Shown here: positions 16,668 through 25,089 of the stretch, piece by piece
How positions within the stretch are numbered: position 1 is the stretch's first letter
How the letters are laid out: each line of letters begins with the position of its first letter
Origin: an uncultured Saprospiraceae bacterium
GTDB lineage: Bacteria; Bacteroidota; Bacteroidia; Chitinophagales; Saprospiraceae
Direction of reading: 5' to 3'
Assembly (NCBI GenBank): GCA_937934275.1
Contig: CALHAM010000035.1
Span: 1 to 46,658, forward strand
Length of the DNA: 46,658 bases
Notes under the pieces: model-generated
What the model was told of the DNA's origin: nothing
Databases searched by the model: none
The model's input: only the letters and a program-made list of their open reading frames with translations
Program-made: the position numbers and the translations under genes

Positions 16668-17134
16668 GACGTAAGGACGGTTTTCACGAGGCCTCGCGGA
16701 AGGGATGTAGCGCAAGCGCTACAAGCAGCGTCAGTAGCAAACTTTGCCTGTGCAATCAATAAGCTAGCAACTCGCATTAGAGCGCTTACTTCCCCAATCT
16801 TGAGGAAGAGCATAAATACCGGCTTGCAGATTGGTTAAGCAAGTGCCTTGTGCAGGTGATAGGGAGAGAAGATGCTGAGTGAGCACAAGGCGCAGGCTTA
16901 AGAGAGGGTTGCATAAAAGTGCAGCAGGAGCAGGCGCGCAAAAGGAACTACAGAAGATTTAAGCAGTAAGAGAAGGCCATTGAAAAAGAGAAATAAAGGC
17001 ATTGAGGTTGTCTTTGGGAGCAAGGGCGAGAAGCTGCACCTTTTTAGGCACAGCTTCTCATCCACAAGTGCATTGGCATTTCGAAAAGACCTTGGCCCTC
17101 TAAACAAAGACGAGAAAGCGCCTGCCAGCGTTGC
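16668..17134 (-). other. Long structured leader before rng
   Basis: 467 bases without a supportable gene between the COX24-like gene and rng. Read on the minus strand it holds three inverted repeats: 17059-17028 (9 bp GAGAAGCTG plus inner pairs), 16893-16843 (11 bp, 29-base loop) and 16722-16707 (7 bp, GTAGCGC). No TAnnTTTG box is seen on this strand, so rng may be read through from upstream. RNase E in gammaproteobacteria controls its own mRNA through leader hairpins; that this leader does the same is inference. Confidence 0.4.
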
Positions 17135-17230
17135 CTAACGGTTCTTCTTCTTATGCCGGTTCTTACGCAGGCGTTTTTTGCGTTTGTGTGTAGCGATTTT
17201 GTGACGTTTGCGTTTTCTTCCGCAAGGCAT
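17135..17230 (-). CDS. AURKAIP1/COX24 (mS38-like) mini-protein
   Basis: A 31-residue, extremely basic peptide: MPCGRKRKRHKIATHKRKKR, then LRKNRHKKKNR. The KRHKI-THKRKKRLRKNRHKKK core is the AURKAIP1/COX24 domain, known from the mitochondrial ribosomal protein mS38 and from Bacteroidota small proteins, where it is thought to be ribosome associated. It is too short for most gene finders. It lies 60 bases after the TPR gene in the HU / TPR / rng block and has no Shine-Dalgarno sequence. Confidence 0.88.
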   Translation of the reverse strand: MPCGRKRKRHKIATHKRKKRLRKNRHKKKNR

Positions 17231-17290
17231 AGTGATAAATTAAATTAATGGAGTGATCTAAAAAAAACAGTTCAAGAAAAGAGAGGCGCA

Positions 17291-18067
17291 TTACTGGCAT
17301 CTACTTGCCAGCGCTGCGGCTTTATCGATCTGCCCCAGGTTTTCGTAGGCTTTCGAGAGCAAACAGGGGGTATTGGGATTGTTTGGGTCTAATGCCAGCG
17401 CTTTTTCTAAGCGCTCGACGGCGCGCTGCCACTGTCCGGTTTTTAGCGCTAACCGGCCTAGTGCGTTGTAGACGGCGGCACTTTGAGGGTATTGCTGCTC
17501 CAGCTCGCGCAACATCTGAACAGCTTTCATAGGGTTGTCAGCGGGCGGATTTTCGGCATATACCAGCGCCATGTTGACGCGGTACTCTGGCGTCTGAGGG
17601 GCCAGCGATACCGCGCTTTCAAAAGCTCGGATGGAACGCTCCGCATAGTGTTTGCGCAAGCGCACCTCTGTTTCACCCTGAAGCGCTTGGTAGTAAGTAG
17701 CGCCCGCAACAGACCATGCTGAAGCGTCATTCATTTCCTCAGCCACTTGTTCAGCTACGATGCCCGCCACGCCTCTGTGCCCGCGTGCATACCACCAACC
17801 CGATAACCCCTTGAGGCGCTCGATGCGCTCGGAGTCGCTTTTTGCTGCACCTATGGACTGCTCTAACCCTACCAGCGCGGCGCGCTCTTCTGAAGTCAAG
17901 CGAGCCTTTGCGCTCTCCACTAACTGTTCCGAGCTGACCTGCTCGCCGCGCAATGCCCGAGATCGCTCCTGAATTTTCAAACTCGGTGGTGTTTTCGGAA
18001 ACCCAAAGTATAAGGCAACAAATACCAAAATGGAGGCTGCCAACGCTGCATAGTGTGGTTTACTCAT
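17291..18067 (-). CDS. Membrane-anchored TPR protein
   Basis: 258 residues from MSKPHYA at 18067 (ATG at 18073 also possible). One N-terminal membrane segment (YAALAASILVFVALYFGF) is followed by a charged helical region and TPR motifs: about 110-150 (SAWSVAGATYYQALQGE), 145-180 (RAFESAVSLAPQTPEYRVNMALVY), and two good repeats at about 190-258 (AAVYNALGRLALKTGQWQRAVERLEKALALDPNNP). TPRs bind proteins; the partner is unknown. It lies 22 bases after the HU gene and before the COX24-like gene and rng. Confidence 0.85.
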   Translation of the reverse strand: MSKPHYAALAASILVFVALYFGFPKTPPSLKIQERSRALRGEQVSSEQLVESAKARLTSEERAALVGLEQSIGAAKSDSERIERLKGLSGWWYARGHRGVAGIVAEQVAEEMNDASAWSVAGATYYQALQGETEVRLRKHYAERSIRAFESAVSLAPQTPEYRVNMALVYAENPPADNPMKAVQMLRELEQQYPQSAAVYNALGRLALKTGQWQRAVERLEKALALDPNNPNTPCLLSKAYENLGQIDKAAALASRCQ

Positions 18068-18088
18068 CGCCATAGTGTACTTACTCCT

Positions 18089-18403
18089 TTAGTCTTCCTC
18101 CTCCTCGCGCGACGGTAGCGAACTGACGTTGTTCTTAACTTGTTCTACGAAAGATTTAGCTGGTTTAAAAGAAGGAATATAATGCTCCGGAATTTCTAAA
18201 GCTTTACCCATTTTGATGTGGCGCCCTACTTTTTTAGCTCGGCGCTTTATAACAAAGCTGCCAAAGCCGCGCACATAAACATTTTCGCCGGACTCCAGAC
18301 TGCTCTTTATTTCCTTAAAAAGCGCTTCGAGGGTAACTAAGACATCTACTCTCGAAACTCCGGTCTTTTGTGAAATAGCGTTAACAAGGTCAGCCTTTCT
18401 CAT
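18089..18403 (-). CDS. HU-family DNA-binding protein
   Basis: 104 residues. It starts MRKADLVNAISQKTGVSRVDV as in HU/IHF proteins. Next come the helices of the dimer body and the DNA-wrapping arm region VYVRGFGSFVIKRRAKKVGRHIKMGKALEIPEHYIPSFKPAKSF. An acidic tail (SREEEED) is added after the normal end. HU binds and bends DNA as a dimer. It is the first gene of the HU / TPR / COX24-like / rng block and divergent from yicC. Confidence 0.94.
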   Translation of the reverse strand: MRKADLVNAISQKTGVSRVDVLVTLEALFKEIKSSLESGENVYVRGFGSFVIKRRAKKVGRHIKMGKALEIPEHYIPSFKPAKSFVEQVKNNVSSLPSREEEED

Positions 18404-18734
18404 GCGTTATTTTGTTGATTTTAAACGTGTTGTAGTGAAAAAGAAAGGGGCTTCAAAATGGGTGGGCAAATTTCGGACAATTTTCACCCAGCGCCCAAAC
18501 AATGCCTCCGGTTTTTCTTTGAGGCCAATAATTTTAGCGCTCGTGGCGTCAAAATGAAGAGTGGATAGGTCGCAACACTGAACTTTTCGGCAGCAAACTT
18601 ACTGACTAACCGAATATAGCAAAGGCATTTAGCAAAATACTTTCGAGGGAATTTTGTCCGAGCAATTTTTCTCTACCTTTGGGCCGCCCAGAGCCGCTGT
18701 TTTTTTGTGTTGTTCGGACATCGTTTTTTGACTT
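18404..18734. other. Divergent spacer HU / yicC
   Basis: 331 bases with no gene. The yicC promoter is at 18652-18681. On the minus strand no exact TAnnTTTG box serves the HU gene; the best match is GAAATTTG about 60 bases before its ATG, which is weak. Confidence 0.4.
18652..18681 (+). promoter_or_regulatory. Promoter for yicC
   Basis: -33 TTTTG at 18652-18656, 17-base spacer, -7 TACCTTTG at 18674-18681, the full Bacteroidota consensus. Transcription should start near 18688, 47 bases before the yicC ATG. Confidence 0.75.
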
Positions 18735-19610
18735 ATGCTTTTATCCATGACTGGCTACGGCAGAGCCGTAGGAAACTACGGTGACAAAGTCATCTCCGTA
18801 GAAGTGCGTGCGCTAAATGCCAAAATTACCGACCTGAAACTGCGTTTTTTGGGCGACTACAAAGAAAAAGAGCTGGAGCTGAGGCGTATCGTTATCGAGC
18901 ACGCAGAACGCGGTAAAATTGATTTGCTCATTGAGGTGCAAAGCGCAGACGGAGCGGCTGCGGTTAGCCTAAACGAAGCTCTACTCCGAGGGTATTATCG
19001 CGAGATCAGGCGCATAGCGGAAGACTTAGAGCTTTCCCATAGCGACATTTTGCCTGCGTTGCTGCGCATTCCCAGCATCATCAATTCCTCTGCTGCAGAA
19101 ATAAATGACGAGGAGTTTGAGGCTCTGTGTGGTGTAGTGCGTCAAGCTTTAGACAATCTGCGCGAATATCGCCGCCAAGAAGGCCGAGCATTGAGTGCCG
19201 ACTTGCGTTTGCGCGTGGAAAACATCCTGCAATTGTTGCGCGATCTTCAACCCTACGAACAAGAGCGCTTTGCGCGCATGCGCGAACGCTTGCGCAATAA
19301 TTTAGAGGAAAACTTAGGAAGAGAAAACATAGATGCCAATCGCTTCGAACAGGAGATTCTCTACTATTTGGAAAAGATGGACCTCACCGAAGAGAAAGTT
19401 CGCCTCGACCAACATTGCCGCTATTTCATAGAGCAGCTCGAGGACACCCAGCGCTCTGCCGGGCGTTCGCTCAACTTCATTAGCCAGGAGATGGGACGCG
19501 AGATTAACACCTTGGGGGCCAAGGCCTACGACGCCAACATCCAACGGCTCGTCGTTCAGATGAAAGACGAGTTAGAGAAGATCAAAGAGCAGTTGGCCAA
19601 CGTACTTTAA
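18735..19610 (+). CDS. yicC: YicC family endoribonuclease
   Basis: 291 residues, full length. It opens with MLLSMTGYGRAVGNYGDKVI, the hallmark N-terminus (MTGYG), continues with SVEVRALNAKITDLKLR, and ends EMGREINTLGAKAYDANIQRLVVQMKDELEKIKEQLANVL, the conserved C-terminal DUF1732 helix. YicC proteins are hexameric endoribonucleases implicated in sRNA and mRNA turnover. The stop overlaps the convergent lipoprotein's stop by a few bases (TTAA). A full consensus promoter lies upstream. Confidence 0.95.
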   Translation: MLLSMTGYGRAVGNYGDKVISVEVRALNAKITDLKLRFLGDYKEKELELRRIVIEHAERGKIDLLIEVQSADGAAAVSLNEALLRGYYREIRRIAEDLELSHSDILPALLRIPSIINSSAAEINDEEFEALCGVVRQALDNLREYRRQEGRALSADLRLRVENILQLLRDLQPYEQERFARMRERLRNNLEENLGRENIDANRFEQEILYYLEKMDLTEEKVRLDQHCRYFIEQLEDTQRSAGRSLNFISQEMGREINTLGAKAYDANIQRLVVQMKDELEKIKEQLANVL

Positions 19611-20077
19611 CGCTCTTGCATATCGGCGTAGTAGACCAGTTCCCAGTTTCCATCGCTGCGGCGCATGAAGCGGCGCTCTAAGGCGTAGTTGGGGGCTGAT
19701 GCATAGGCGATTATCTCAACGACGTATTGGTCCTCCATGGCGCGTAGCTGTCGCTTAAATTCACCCGTGCTAAAGTCCACTGCGTGTTGGAAACGCCAGG
19801 TCGAGCGCTCCCAATACGTAGATTTTCGCTTCCAGCGGCCGTCAGGCTCCTGTGCGGTTACTTGGCCAGGCAACGGCCAACTGATGTGTTGCACCTGAAA
19901 AACGCTGTCAGCATGAAATTGGCGATAAAACGCCGCAAAATCAGCAGGCACCTCTTCTTCTGGAGTCGATGAGAGCGGCGGCGGGGAGGGAGAAGTGGGC
20001 GGAGCTGTAGAGCGCTCGCGGCAGGCTGCAAGCCACAATATGCCAATGGCGCTGATAATAAAGAGTAGATTACGCAT
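19607..20077 (-). CDS. Lipoprotein, possibly DUF4348/NTF2-like
   Basis: 156 residues from the ATG at 20077, directly before a lipoprotein signal (ISAIGILWLAAC, lipobox LAAC). A Pro/Ser/Thr-rich linker follows (residues 20-40), then a compact domain with FAAFYRQFHADSVFQVQHISWPLPG and WERSTWRFQH. The F-x2-F-x6-FQ-x2-HI-x-WPL pattern recalls DUF4348 (NTF2-like) proteins of Bacteroidota; this is tentative. The frame extends to 20212 but that overlaps the thioesterase gene. The stop overlaps that of yicC. Confidence 0.72.
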   Translation of the reverse strand: MRNLLFIISAIGILWLAACRERSTAPPTSPSPPPLSSTPEEEVPADFAAFYRQFHADSVFQVQHISWPLPGQVTAQEPDGRWKRKSTYWERSTWRFQHAVDFSTGEFKRQLRAMEDQYVVEIIAYASAPNYALERRFMRRSDGNWELVYYADMQER

Positions 20078-20090
20078 CAGACCTGTGAAT

Positions 20091-20627
20091 TTAGCCCAAA
20101 TCGGCAAAAAAGCGGCGCACCTCGGTAGCGTCTTTTGGTTTGATACGGCCAGAGAGAATAAGTCGTATTTCGCGCCGACGAGCCGCACTCTCATAAAGAC
20201 TTTGCTCCTCACTAGACAGGGGCAATACTTGTGGTATTTCGATGGGAGTTTTGCGTTCGTCGTCTAAAGCGACGAAAGTAAAATAAGCGTGGTTGCATCG
20301 CCGAGGATTTTGCCCCTTAATGTCGCTGCTGAATACTTCTACATATACCTCGACGGAAGTGTTGAAGGCGCGCGTTACGCAGGCTTCCAACATTACCACC
20401 TCACCTACGCGAATGGGCTTCTGAAAAGAAATGTGGTCTACTGCAGCCGTTACTACATGCGCCTCGCAATGGCGGCCCGCGCAGATCGCGGCTGCAATGT
20501 CCATCCAGCGCATCAGATAGCCACCCATAAGGTTACCCATAGGATTTGCATCGTTAGGCATGACCATTTCGGTCATTATCGTCCGACTTTCGGAAACTTT
20601 TTTGGGTGGTAAAGAGCGTTTTTCCAT
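20091..20627 (-). CDS. Acyl-CoA thioesterase (hotdog fold)
   Basis: 178 residues from the ATG at 20627. The conserved core is SRTIMTEMVMPNDANPMGNLMGGYLMRWMD, then AAVDHISFQKPIRVGEVVMLEACVTRAFNTSVEVYVEVFS, as in BACH/YciA-type thioesterases; the catalytic Asn/Asp region is PNDANPMGNLMGG. It hydrolyses acyl-CoA to free acid and CoA. The start at 20627 lies six bases past the stop of the DUF6580 gene, giving a tight two-gene operon; longer starts would overlap it. The lipoprotein gene follows after 13 bases. Confidence 0.92.
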   Translation of the reverse strand: MEKRSLPPKKVSESRTIMTEMVMPNDANPMGNLMGGYLMRWMDIAAAICAGRHCEAHVVTAAVDHISFQKPIRVGEVVMLEACVTRAFNTSVEVYVEVFSSDIKGQNPRRCNHAYFTFVALDDERKTPIEIPQVLPLSSEEQSLYESAARRREIRLILSGRIKPKDATEVRRFFADLG

Positions 20628-20632
20628 TCCAC

Positions 20633-21190
20633 TCAAGATGGTAAGGAGCGAATATCTCGTTGGTGTTGCTGCCAATAGCGAGTGGCCCAAGCGTACCCGC
20701 CAAAAAGTGCTGTTGAATACAAGAGGTCACCCATCAGGGTATTGCCGAAAAATGGGAGGCCTGCTGCATAGCAGGTGCCTAAACCTGCCAGCGTATGGGG
20801 ATACATGCCAGATGTGGCCCAAACACCAAAGTTAGTGAGTAGAAAGAAGATCACCGAGGCCGACAGGCTGGCCAGGACGACTCGGCCCGCTCCCTGCTTG
20901 GTGCGCAACAGCAATCGCCCCACTACAATGACCAGCCCAAATGCTGCATACACCCAAAGCGAGCCAAACCATACCCAGTGGTCGAAGAGATGACCGTATA
21001 CCACATTGTTGAGGTAAAGATCACTCAGAAAGAGGGACAGGAAAGGAACCGCAAAGGCCAGCCACCGGCGGTTGAAGACCGAAGCGCCGAACAGCCCTAC
21101 AGCAGCGATTGGCGTAAAATTGTGAGGATGTGGCAAAAGGCGCGTCAAAACGGCTAAAACAATCAGCCCTACGGCTATGCGATATTTCAT
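20633..21190 (-). CDS. DUF6580 family membrane protein
   Basis: 185 residues from the ATG at 21190. About five membrane segments: residues 5-22, 30-60 (FTPIAAVGLFGASVF then WLAFAVPFLSLFLSDLYLN), 73-95, 101-122 and the C-terminal GNTLMGDLLYSTALFGGYAW. The TRLLPHPHNFTPIAAVGLFG opening is typical of DUF6580 putative transport proteins, whose shape recalls ECF S-components; substrate unknown. The promoter at 21217-21244 fixes the start and discounts the longer reading frame to 21271. Confidence 0.85.
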   Translation of the reverse strand: MKYRIAVGLIVLAVLTRLLPHPHNFTPIAAVGLFGASVFNRRWLAFAVPFLSLFLSDLYLNNVVYGHLFDHWVWFGSLWVYAAFGLVIVVGRLLLRTKQGAGRVVLASLSASVIFFLLTNFGVWATSGMYPHTLAGLGTCYAAGLPFFGNTLMGDLLYSTALFGGYAWATRYWQQHQRDIRSLPS

Positions 21191-21216
21191 GTATCCAACA
21201 AGTGCGTTTGTGTCGG

Positions 21217-21244
21217 CAAAGATAGGCCACTCCTTCGGAAGCAA
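21217..21244 (-). promoter_or_regulatory. Promoter for DUF6580 / thioesterase operon
   Basis: Minus strand: -33 TTG at 21244-21242, 17-base spacer, -7 TATCTTTG at 21224-21217. Predicted start near 21210, 20 bases before the ATG. Confidence 0.7.
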
Positions 21245-21425
21245 GCGTGGCGCACAGGCCTTTTTCACCACTCGTATCCTTTCTCTGTGGCGTTTTTATG
21301 GCAAGGGTAAAAGGGCTTTGGGCAACAATAGCAGTGCTTTTGTCCTGTTTTTTATGTCCATGTGAGGCATTGCGCTTAACCTTGCTAAAAAAACGATAAA
21401 AACAAAGTTTCTATCAATCAGACGT

Positions 21426-23294
21426 ATGAAGCGCATTACCCTGCCTACCTTCTTGATCATCCAGCTTATTGCTGCGAACGCCTCACTACTCTTAGCCCAG
21501 CCCGACCGATGGCAACAGCACGTCAGCTACGAGATGTTTATCGACATGGACGTCCAAAAACACCAATACCGCGGCACACAGCGATTGGTGTATACCAACA
21601 ACAGCCCCGATACCCTAACGCGTGTTTTTTACCATCTCTATTTTAATGCGTTCCGGCCCGGCAGCATGATGGATGTGCGCAATCAGCACATTGAGGACCC
21701 TGACCGCCGCCTTAATCGGATCGCCGAATTGCTGCCCGAAGAGCAGGGCTGGATAAAAGTCAGGAAGCTGACCCTCAACGGCAAGCCCACTCGATTTGAA
21801 ACGGTGGAGACCATTCTGGAAGTTGACTTACCCGAGCCTATCTTGCCCAATAGCGCCGCTGTCCTCGAGATGGAATGGGATGCGCAAATCCCCATCCAGA
21901 TTCGGCGCTCTGGGCGCTTCAACAGCGAGGGCATTGACTACTCGATGACGCAATGGTATCCTAAACTTTGTGAGTACGACTACCAAGGGTGGCACGCAAA
22001 CCCTTACATCGGGCGAGAGTTCTACGGCGTTTGGGGCGACTATGATGTGAAGATCCGCATAGATAAAAATTATATCGTGGCTGCAGGCGGCTACCTGCAA
22101 AATCCGCTCGAAGTGGGCTATGGCTACGAGCCAGAAGGTGCCGAAGTAAAACGCCCCGACGGCGATAAGTTGACTTGGCACTTTAAAGCCTTTCAGGTAC
22201 ACGACTTTGCCTGGGCCGCTGACCCCGACTATACACATGTCAAAATCAAGGCTGAAGACGGCACGATTATGCGCTTTTTCTGGCAGCGTGGGCGCGGCTA
22301 CGATGAGGCTTGGGAAGCCCTGCCTGCCATTATGAGCCGCGCACGCACCCTTATGAATGAGCGTTTCGGACCTTATCCCTACGGCGAATACAGCTTCATT
22401 CAGGGGGGGGACGGCGGTATGGAGTACCCTATGGCCACGCTCATTACCGGCAAACGCTCGCTGGCGAGTCTCGTTGGCGTGAGCATTCACGAACAGATGC
22501 ATACATGGTACCAAATGCTCTTGGGCACCAACGAAAGCTTACACGCTTGGATGGACGAGGGCTTCACCGTCTATGGCTCCACCATCGTAGAGGAGCAACT
22601 GGCTGCTGAAGGCCTATTGGGCAAGCGAAAACCCGCTGAGTTTCCTTTTCAAAGCTCCTATTCTTCCTACTTTATGCTCGTTCGTTCGGGCAAAGAAGAG
22701 CCGCTCACCACGCACGCCGACCGATACCACACCAACTTCGCCTACAGCATCGGGGCCTATTCGAAGGGATGCGTCTTTTTACACCAATTAGAATATGTGA
22801 TTGGCAAAGAGAACTTGGCCGCTGGCTTGCTGCGCTACTTCGATCTTTGGAAGTTTAAACATCCTAACCCAAACGATTTTATTCGCGTCATGGAGCAACA
22901 AAGCGGGCTGGAATTAGACTGGTATAAGGAGGACTTTGTGCACACAACAAATTATGTGGACTACGCCATTGACTCGGTGGCTGAGGATGGGCGTAAGAAC
23001 ACCCGCGTTTTCATTCGGCGCAAAGGCGCTATGGCCATGCCCTTAGATGTTCTCGTTACCTACGCGAATGGGAAACAAGAGCTCTTCTATGCGCCTTTGG
23101 AAAGCCAGCGTGGTTTGAAACCAACTGAGTCTGCGGTGAAGCGCACCGTATTGCCGCGCCATCGGTGGGTGGAGCCGACGTATACCTTTGTCATACCGGA
23201 GCCGCTCAATCGCATTGCCTCCATCGAAATTGACCCGACGCGTCGCCTGGCCGATATCGAGTTCTTCGACAATGTCTGGAAGCGACCTAAGTAG
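21426..23294 (+). CDS. Secreted M1-family metallopeptidase
   Basis: 622 residues with a signal peptide (FLIIQLIAANASLLLAQ). The zinc site HEQMH at 355-359 is followed after 18 residues by Glu378 in DEGFTVYG, the M1 HExxH-x18-E spacing. The substrate motif GAMEN of typical M1 enzymes is GGMEYP here, as in many Bacteroidota members. The N-terminal part (30-230) is the beta-rich saddle domain. It probably cleaves peptides in the periplasm or outside the cell. No T9SS tail is visible, so it is probably periplasmic. It is a single gene, convergent with the small HTH gene. Confidence 0.93.
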   Translation: MKRITLPTFLIIQLIAANASLLLAQPDRWQQHVSYEMFIDMDVQKHQYRGTQRLVYTNNSPDTLTRVFYHLYFNAFRPGSMMDVRNQHIEDPDRRLNRIAELLPEEQGWIKVRKLTLNGKPTRFETVETILEVDLPEPILPNSAAVLEMEWDAQIPIQIRRSGRFNSEGIDYSMTQWYPKLCEYDYQGWHANPYIGREFYGVWGDYDVKIRIDKNYIVAAGGYLQNPLEVGYGYEPEGAEVKRPDGDKLTWHFKAFQVHDFAWAADPDYTHVKIKAEDGTIMRFFWQRGRGYDEAWEALPAIMSRARTLMNERFGPYPYGEYSFIQGGDGGMEYPMATLITGKRSLASLVGVSIHEQMHTWYQMLLGTNESLHAWMDEGFTVYGSTIVEEQLAAEGLLGKRKPAEFPFQSSYSSYFMLVRSGKEEPLTTHADRYHTNFAYSIGAYSKGCVFLHQLEYVIGKENLAAGLLRYFDLWKFKHPNPNDFIRVMEQQSGLELDWYKEDFVHTTNYVDYAIDSVAEDGRKNTRVFIRRKGAMAMPLDVLVTYANGKQELFYAPLESQRGLKPTESAVKRTVLPRHRWVEPTYTFVIPEPLNRIASIEIDPTRRLADIEFFDNVWKRPK

Positions 23295-23375
23295 GAGGGG
23301 GCCCTTTCCCACCACCTCAACAATAGCGCTTTGGCTTTTGGCTATTTGAGCAGGGAAGAAAGCAACTAAAATGCA

Positions 23376-23406
23376 CGAGGCGATGATGGATAAGATCACC
23401 GCCTCG
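23376..23406 (-). terminator. Hairpin between convergent genes
   Basis: CGAGGCGATGAT (23376-23387) pairs with ATCACCGCCTCG (23395-23406), one mismatch, seven-base loop. Read on the minus strand it is followed by TGCATTTTAG, a weak T-run, 39 bases past the HTH gene stop. Confidence 0.5.
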
Positions 23407-23444
23407 CACAGATGAAGCATTCAAGAGCGCATCAAGCGCGCTGT

Positions 23445-23705
23445 TCAATTGGGAATAGAGATACCGTTCTCGGCCAGAATTTGTCGGGCGCGTTCGAGAA
23501 TGGTCGTGTCTTCCAAATGAACGATACCGCCGTTTGGGCCGGGTTCGAGGTGCCACTCGACGATTCTTCCGTCTTTGTAGTTGTGTGCCCCGAAGTAATT
23601 GCGCACCGTTTGCTCATCGAGGTTCAGCTCCTGAGCGATGCGTGCAATGCTCCCTGACGGTAAGGCGTGCTTGATGCGGCGAAGCTCTTCGAATGTGATA
23701 TTCAT
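23445..23705 (-). CDS. Small HTH-type DNA-binding protein
   Basis: 86 residues, MNITFEELRRIKHALPSGS at the start. Residues 8-38 look like a helix-turn-helix (IKHALPSGSIARIAQELNLDEQTVRNYFGA), followed by NYKDGRIVEWHLEPGPNGGIVHLEDTTILERARQILAENG. I know this pattern as a conserved, uncharacterised Bacteroidota protein. The second half, with the GPNGGIVHL motif, has no known function. It is a single gene; the region upstream is AT-rich, without an exact promoter box. Confidence 0.8.
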   Translation of the reverse strand: MNITFEELRRIKHALPSGSIARIAQELNLDEQTVRNYFGAHNYKDGRIVEWHLEPGPNGGIVHLEDTTILERARQILAENGISIPN

Positions 23706-23855
23706 AGCTACGGTAAGTTTTGATGAGAAGATGCGTATTAGATATTCAAAATACGAGGTCTTGTATTATGGCGCTTCAAGGTATGGCATTTGTCAAAATT
23801 CAAAAAAACTTAATGGTAAAAATTTTTTCATTTACTTAGGCTTTTGCTTGATGGA

Positions 23856-23863
23856 TATCTTTG
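23856..23863 (+). promoter_or_regulatory. Promoter -7 box for glycosyltransferase
   Basis: TATCTTTG matches TAnnTTTG exactly. Predicted start near 23870, 22 bases before the ATG at 23892. No clear -33 TTG at the usual distance. Confidence 0.5.
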
Positions 23864-23891
23864 CTCCGTTGCCCAAGGCGTTTTTTCGAGC

Positions 23892-25046
23892 ATGCGGCTG
23901 CATTTGATTTCGTTCGACATTCCGTGGCCGGCTAACTATGGTGGAGCAATGGCGGTTTTTCATCAATTGCAGGCGCTACATCGGCTTGGTGTTCAGGTGG
24001 TTTTGCATTGCTTTCAATATGGCGGGCGAACACCACAGTCAGAATTGGACAGATATTGTGAACGGGTGTACTACTACGCGCGTTCGCGAGCGCTATGGCA
24101 TCAGTTGAGCGCTGAGCCGTTTATTGTGCAGACGCGCAAACACTCGGAGCTGTTGCGGCGCTTGCTCGACGACGACGCCCCCCTTCTTTTTGAAGGCTTG
24201 CACACGGCGGGCTGGTTGGAGCACCCGTCGCTTCGAGAGCGGAAGAAAGTGCTGCGCATGCACAATGTGGAATGGCAATATTATGCGCATTTGGCTCGTT
24301 TGGCCATCTCGCCGGTGCAGCGCCTTTACTTACAGATAGAGAGCTGGCGTTTGCGGCGGGCAGAGAGGCGCCTGTTGCCTTTGGCGAGCGACTTATTGGC
24401 TTTATCGCCCTCTGAACGCGATTATTTTGCCCAGCGCTACCCTGTGCGCGTGCATTATTTACCTGTATTTCACCCTTATGAGGAGGTGAACGGCTTGCCG
24501 GGCAGAGGGGACTACGTCCTCTTTCACGGTAAACTGAGCGTGCCCGACAACGAGCGCGCTGCTTTGTGGCTGCTGGATGAGGTATTCGCTCACCTGCCCG
24601 AAGTAGCCTTTGTCGTAGCAGGCATGGCACCCTCGGCGCGCTTGCGCGCAGCTGTTGCTCGACGGCCCAACGCAGCACTGGTTGCTGACCCAGATGAGGC
24701 GCAGATGGATGTGCTCCTTCGGCAAGCACATGCAAACGTATTGGTCTCGTTTCAGTCGTCGGGCGTCAAGCTCAAGCTGCTCAGCGCGCTCTTTCGCGGA
24801 CGCCACTGCATCGCCAATCGGCATGTGCTTGCCGGGACCCCATTGCATACCCTGTGTCGTGTGGCCGATAGCGCCCTCGAAATCCGCCAGGCCGTGTGCT
24901 CAGCCTTAGAGTCTCCATTTACAGAGGCTGAACTTGCGCAGCGAAAACACCTTTTGGAAGCGCACTATTCCAATCAGGCTAACGCGCAGCGCTTACTGGC
25001 CATTCTCAACGAAACTTATGAACATTCTGTCGCCCATGGGGTTTAG
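23892..25046 (+). CDS. Glycosyltransferase, GT4-like
   Basis: 384 residues from the ATG at 23892. The N-terminal Rossmann domain begins MRLHLISFDIPWPANYGGAM with the Gly-Gly typical of GT-B sugar transferases, then QALHRLGVQVVLHCFQYGG. The C-terminal donor-binding domain includes VLFHGKLSVPDNERAALWLLDEV and VAFVVAGMAPS; VSFQSSGVKLKLLSALFRG holds the equivalent of the conserved Glu/Ser region. Transfers a nucleotide-activated sugar to an unknown acceptor, probably in envelope polysaccharide synthesis. The frame runs on to 23844, but a -7 box lies inside that extension. The mqnE gene follows after 43 bases. Confidence 0.85.
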   Translation: MRLHLISFDIPWPANYGGAMAVFHQLQALHRLGVQVVLHCFQYGGRTPQSELDRYCERVYYYARSRALWHQLSAEPFIVQTRKHSELLRRLLDDDAPLLFEGLHTAGWLEHPSLRERKKVLRMHNVEWQYYAHLARLAISPVQRLYLQIESWRLRRAERRLLPLASDLLALSPSERDYFAQRYPVRVHYLPVFHPYEEVNGLPGRGDYVLFHGKLSVPDNERAALWLLDEVFAHLPEVAFVVAGMAPSARLRAAVARRPNAALVADPDEAQMDVLLRQAHANVLVSFQSSGVKLKLLSALFRGRHCIANRHVLAGTPLHTLCRVADSALEIRQAVCSALESPFTEAELAQRKHLLEAHYSNQANAQRLLAILNETYEHSVAHGV

Positions 25047-25089
25047 GCGCTTACTTAATTAAAATGCAGAACGCCCTGTAGTCAAGCAT

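Noticed and set aside
16707-16722. TTG start for rng at 16715
   Set aside because: It lies in an inverted repeat and adds residues before the family N-terminus VEKELVINAG; the GTG at 16667 fits better.
16898-17107. A 69-codon minus-strand frame in the rng leader
   Set aside because: It includes the 17028-17059 hairpin, has no family likeness, and no ribosome-binding site.
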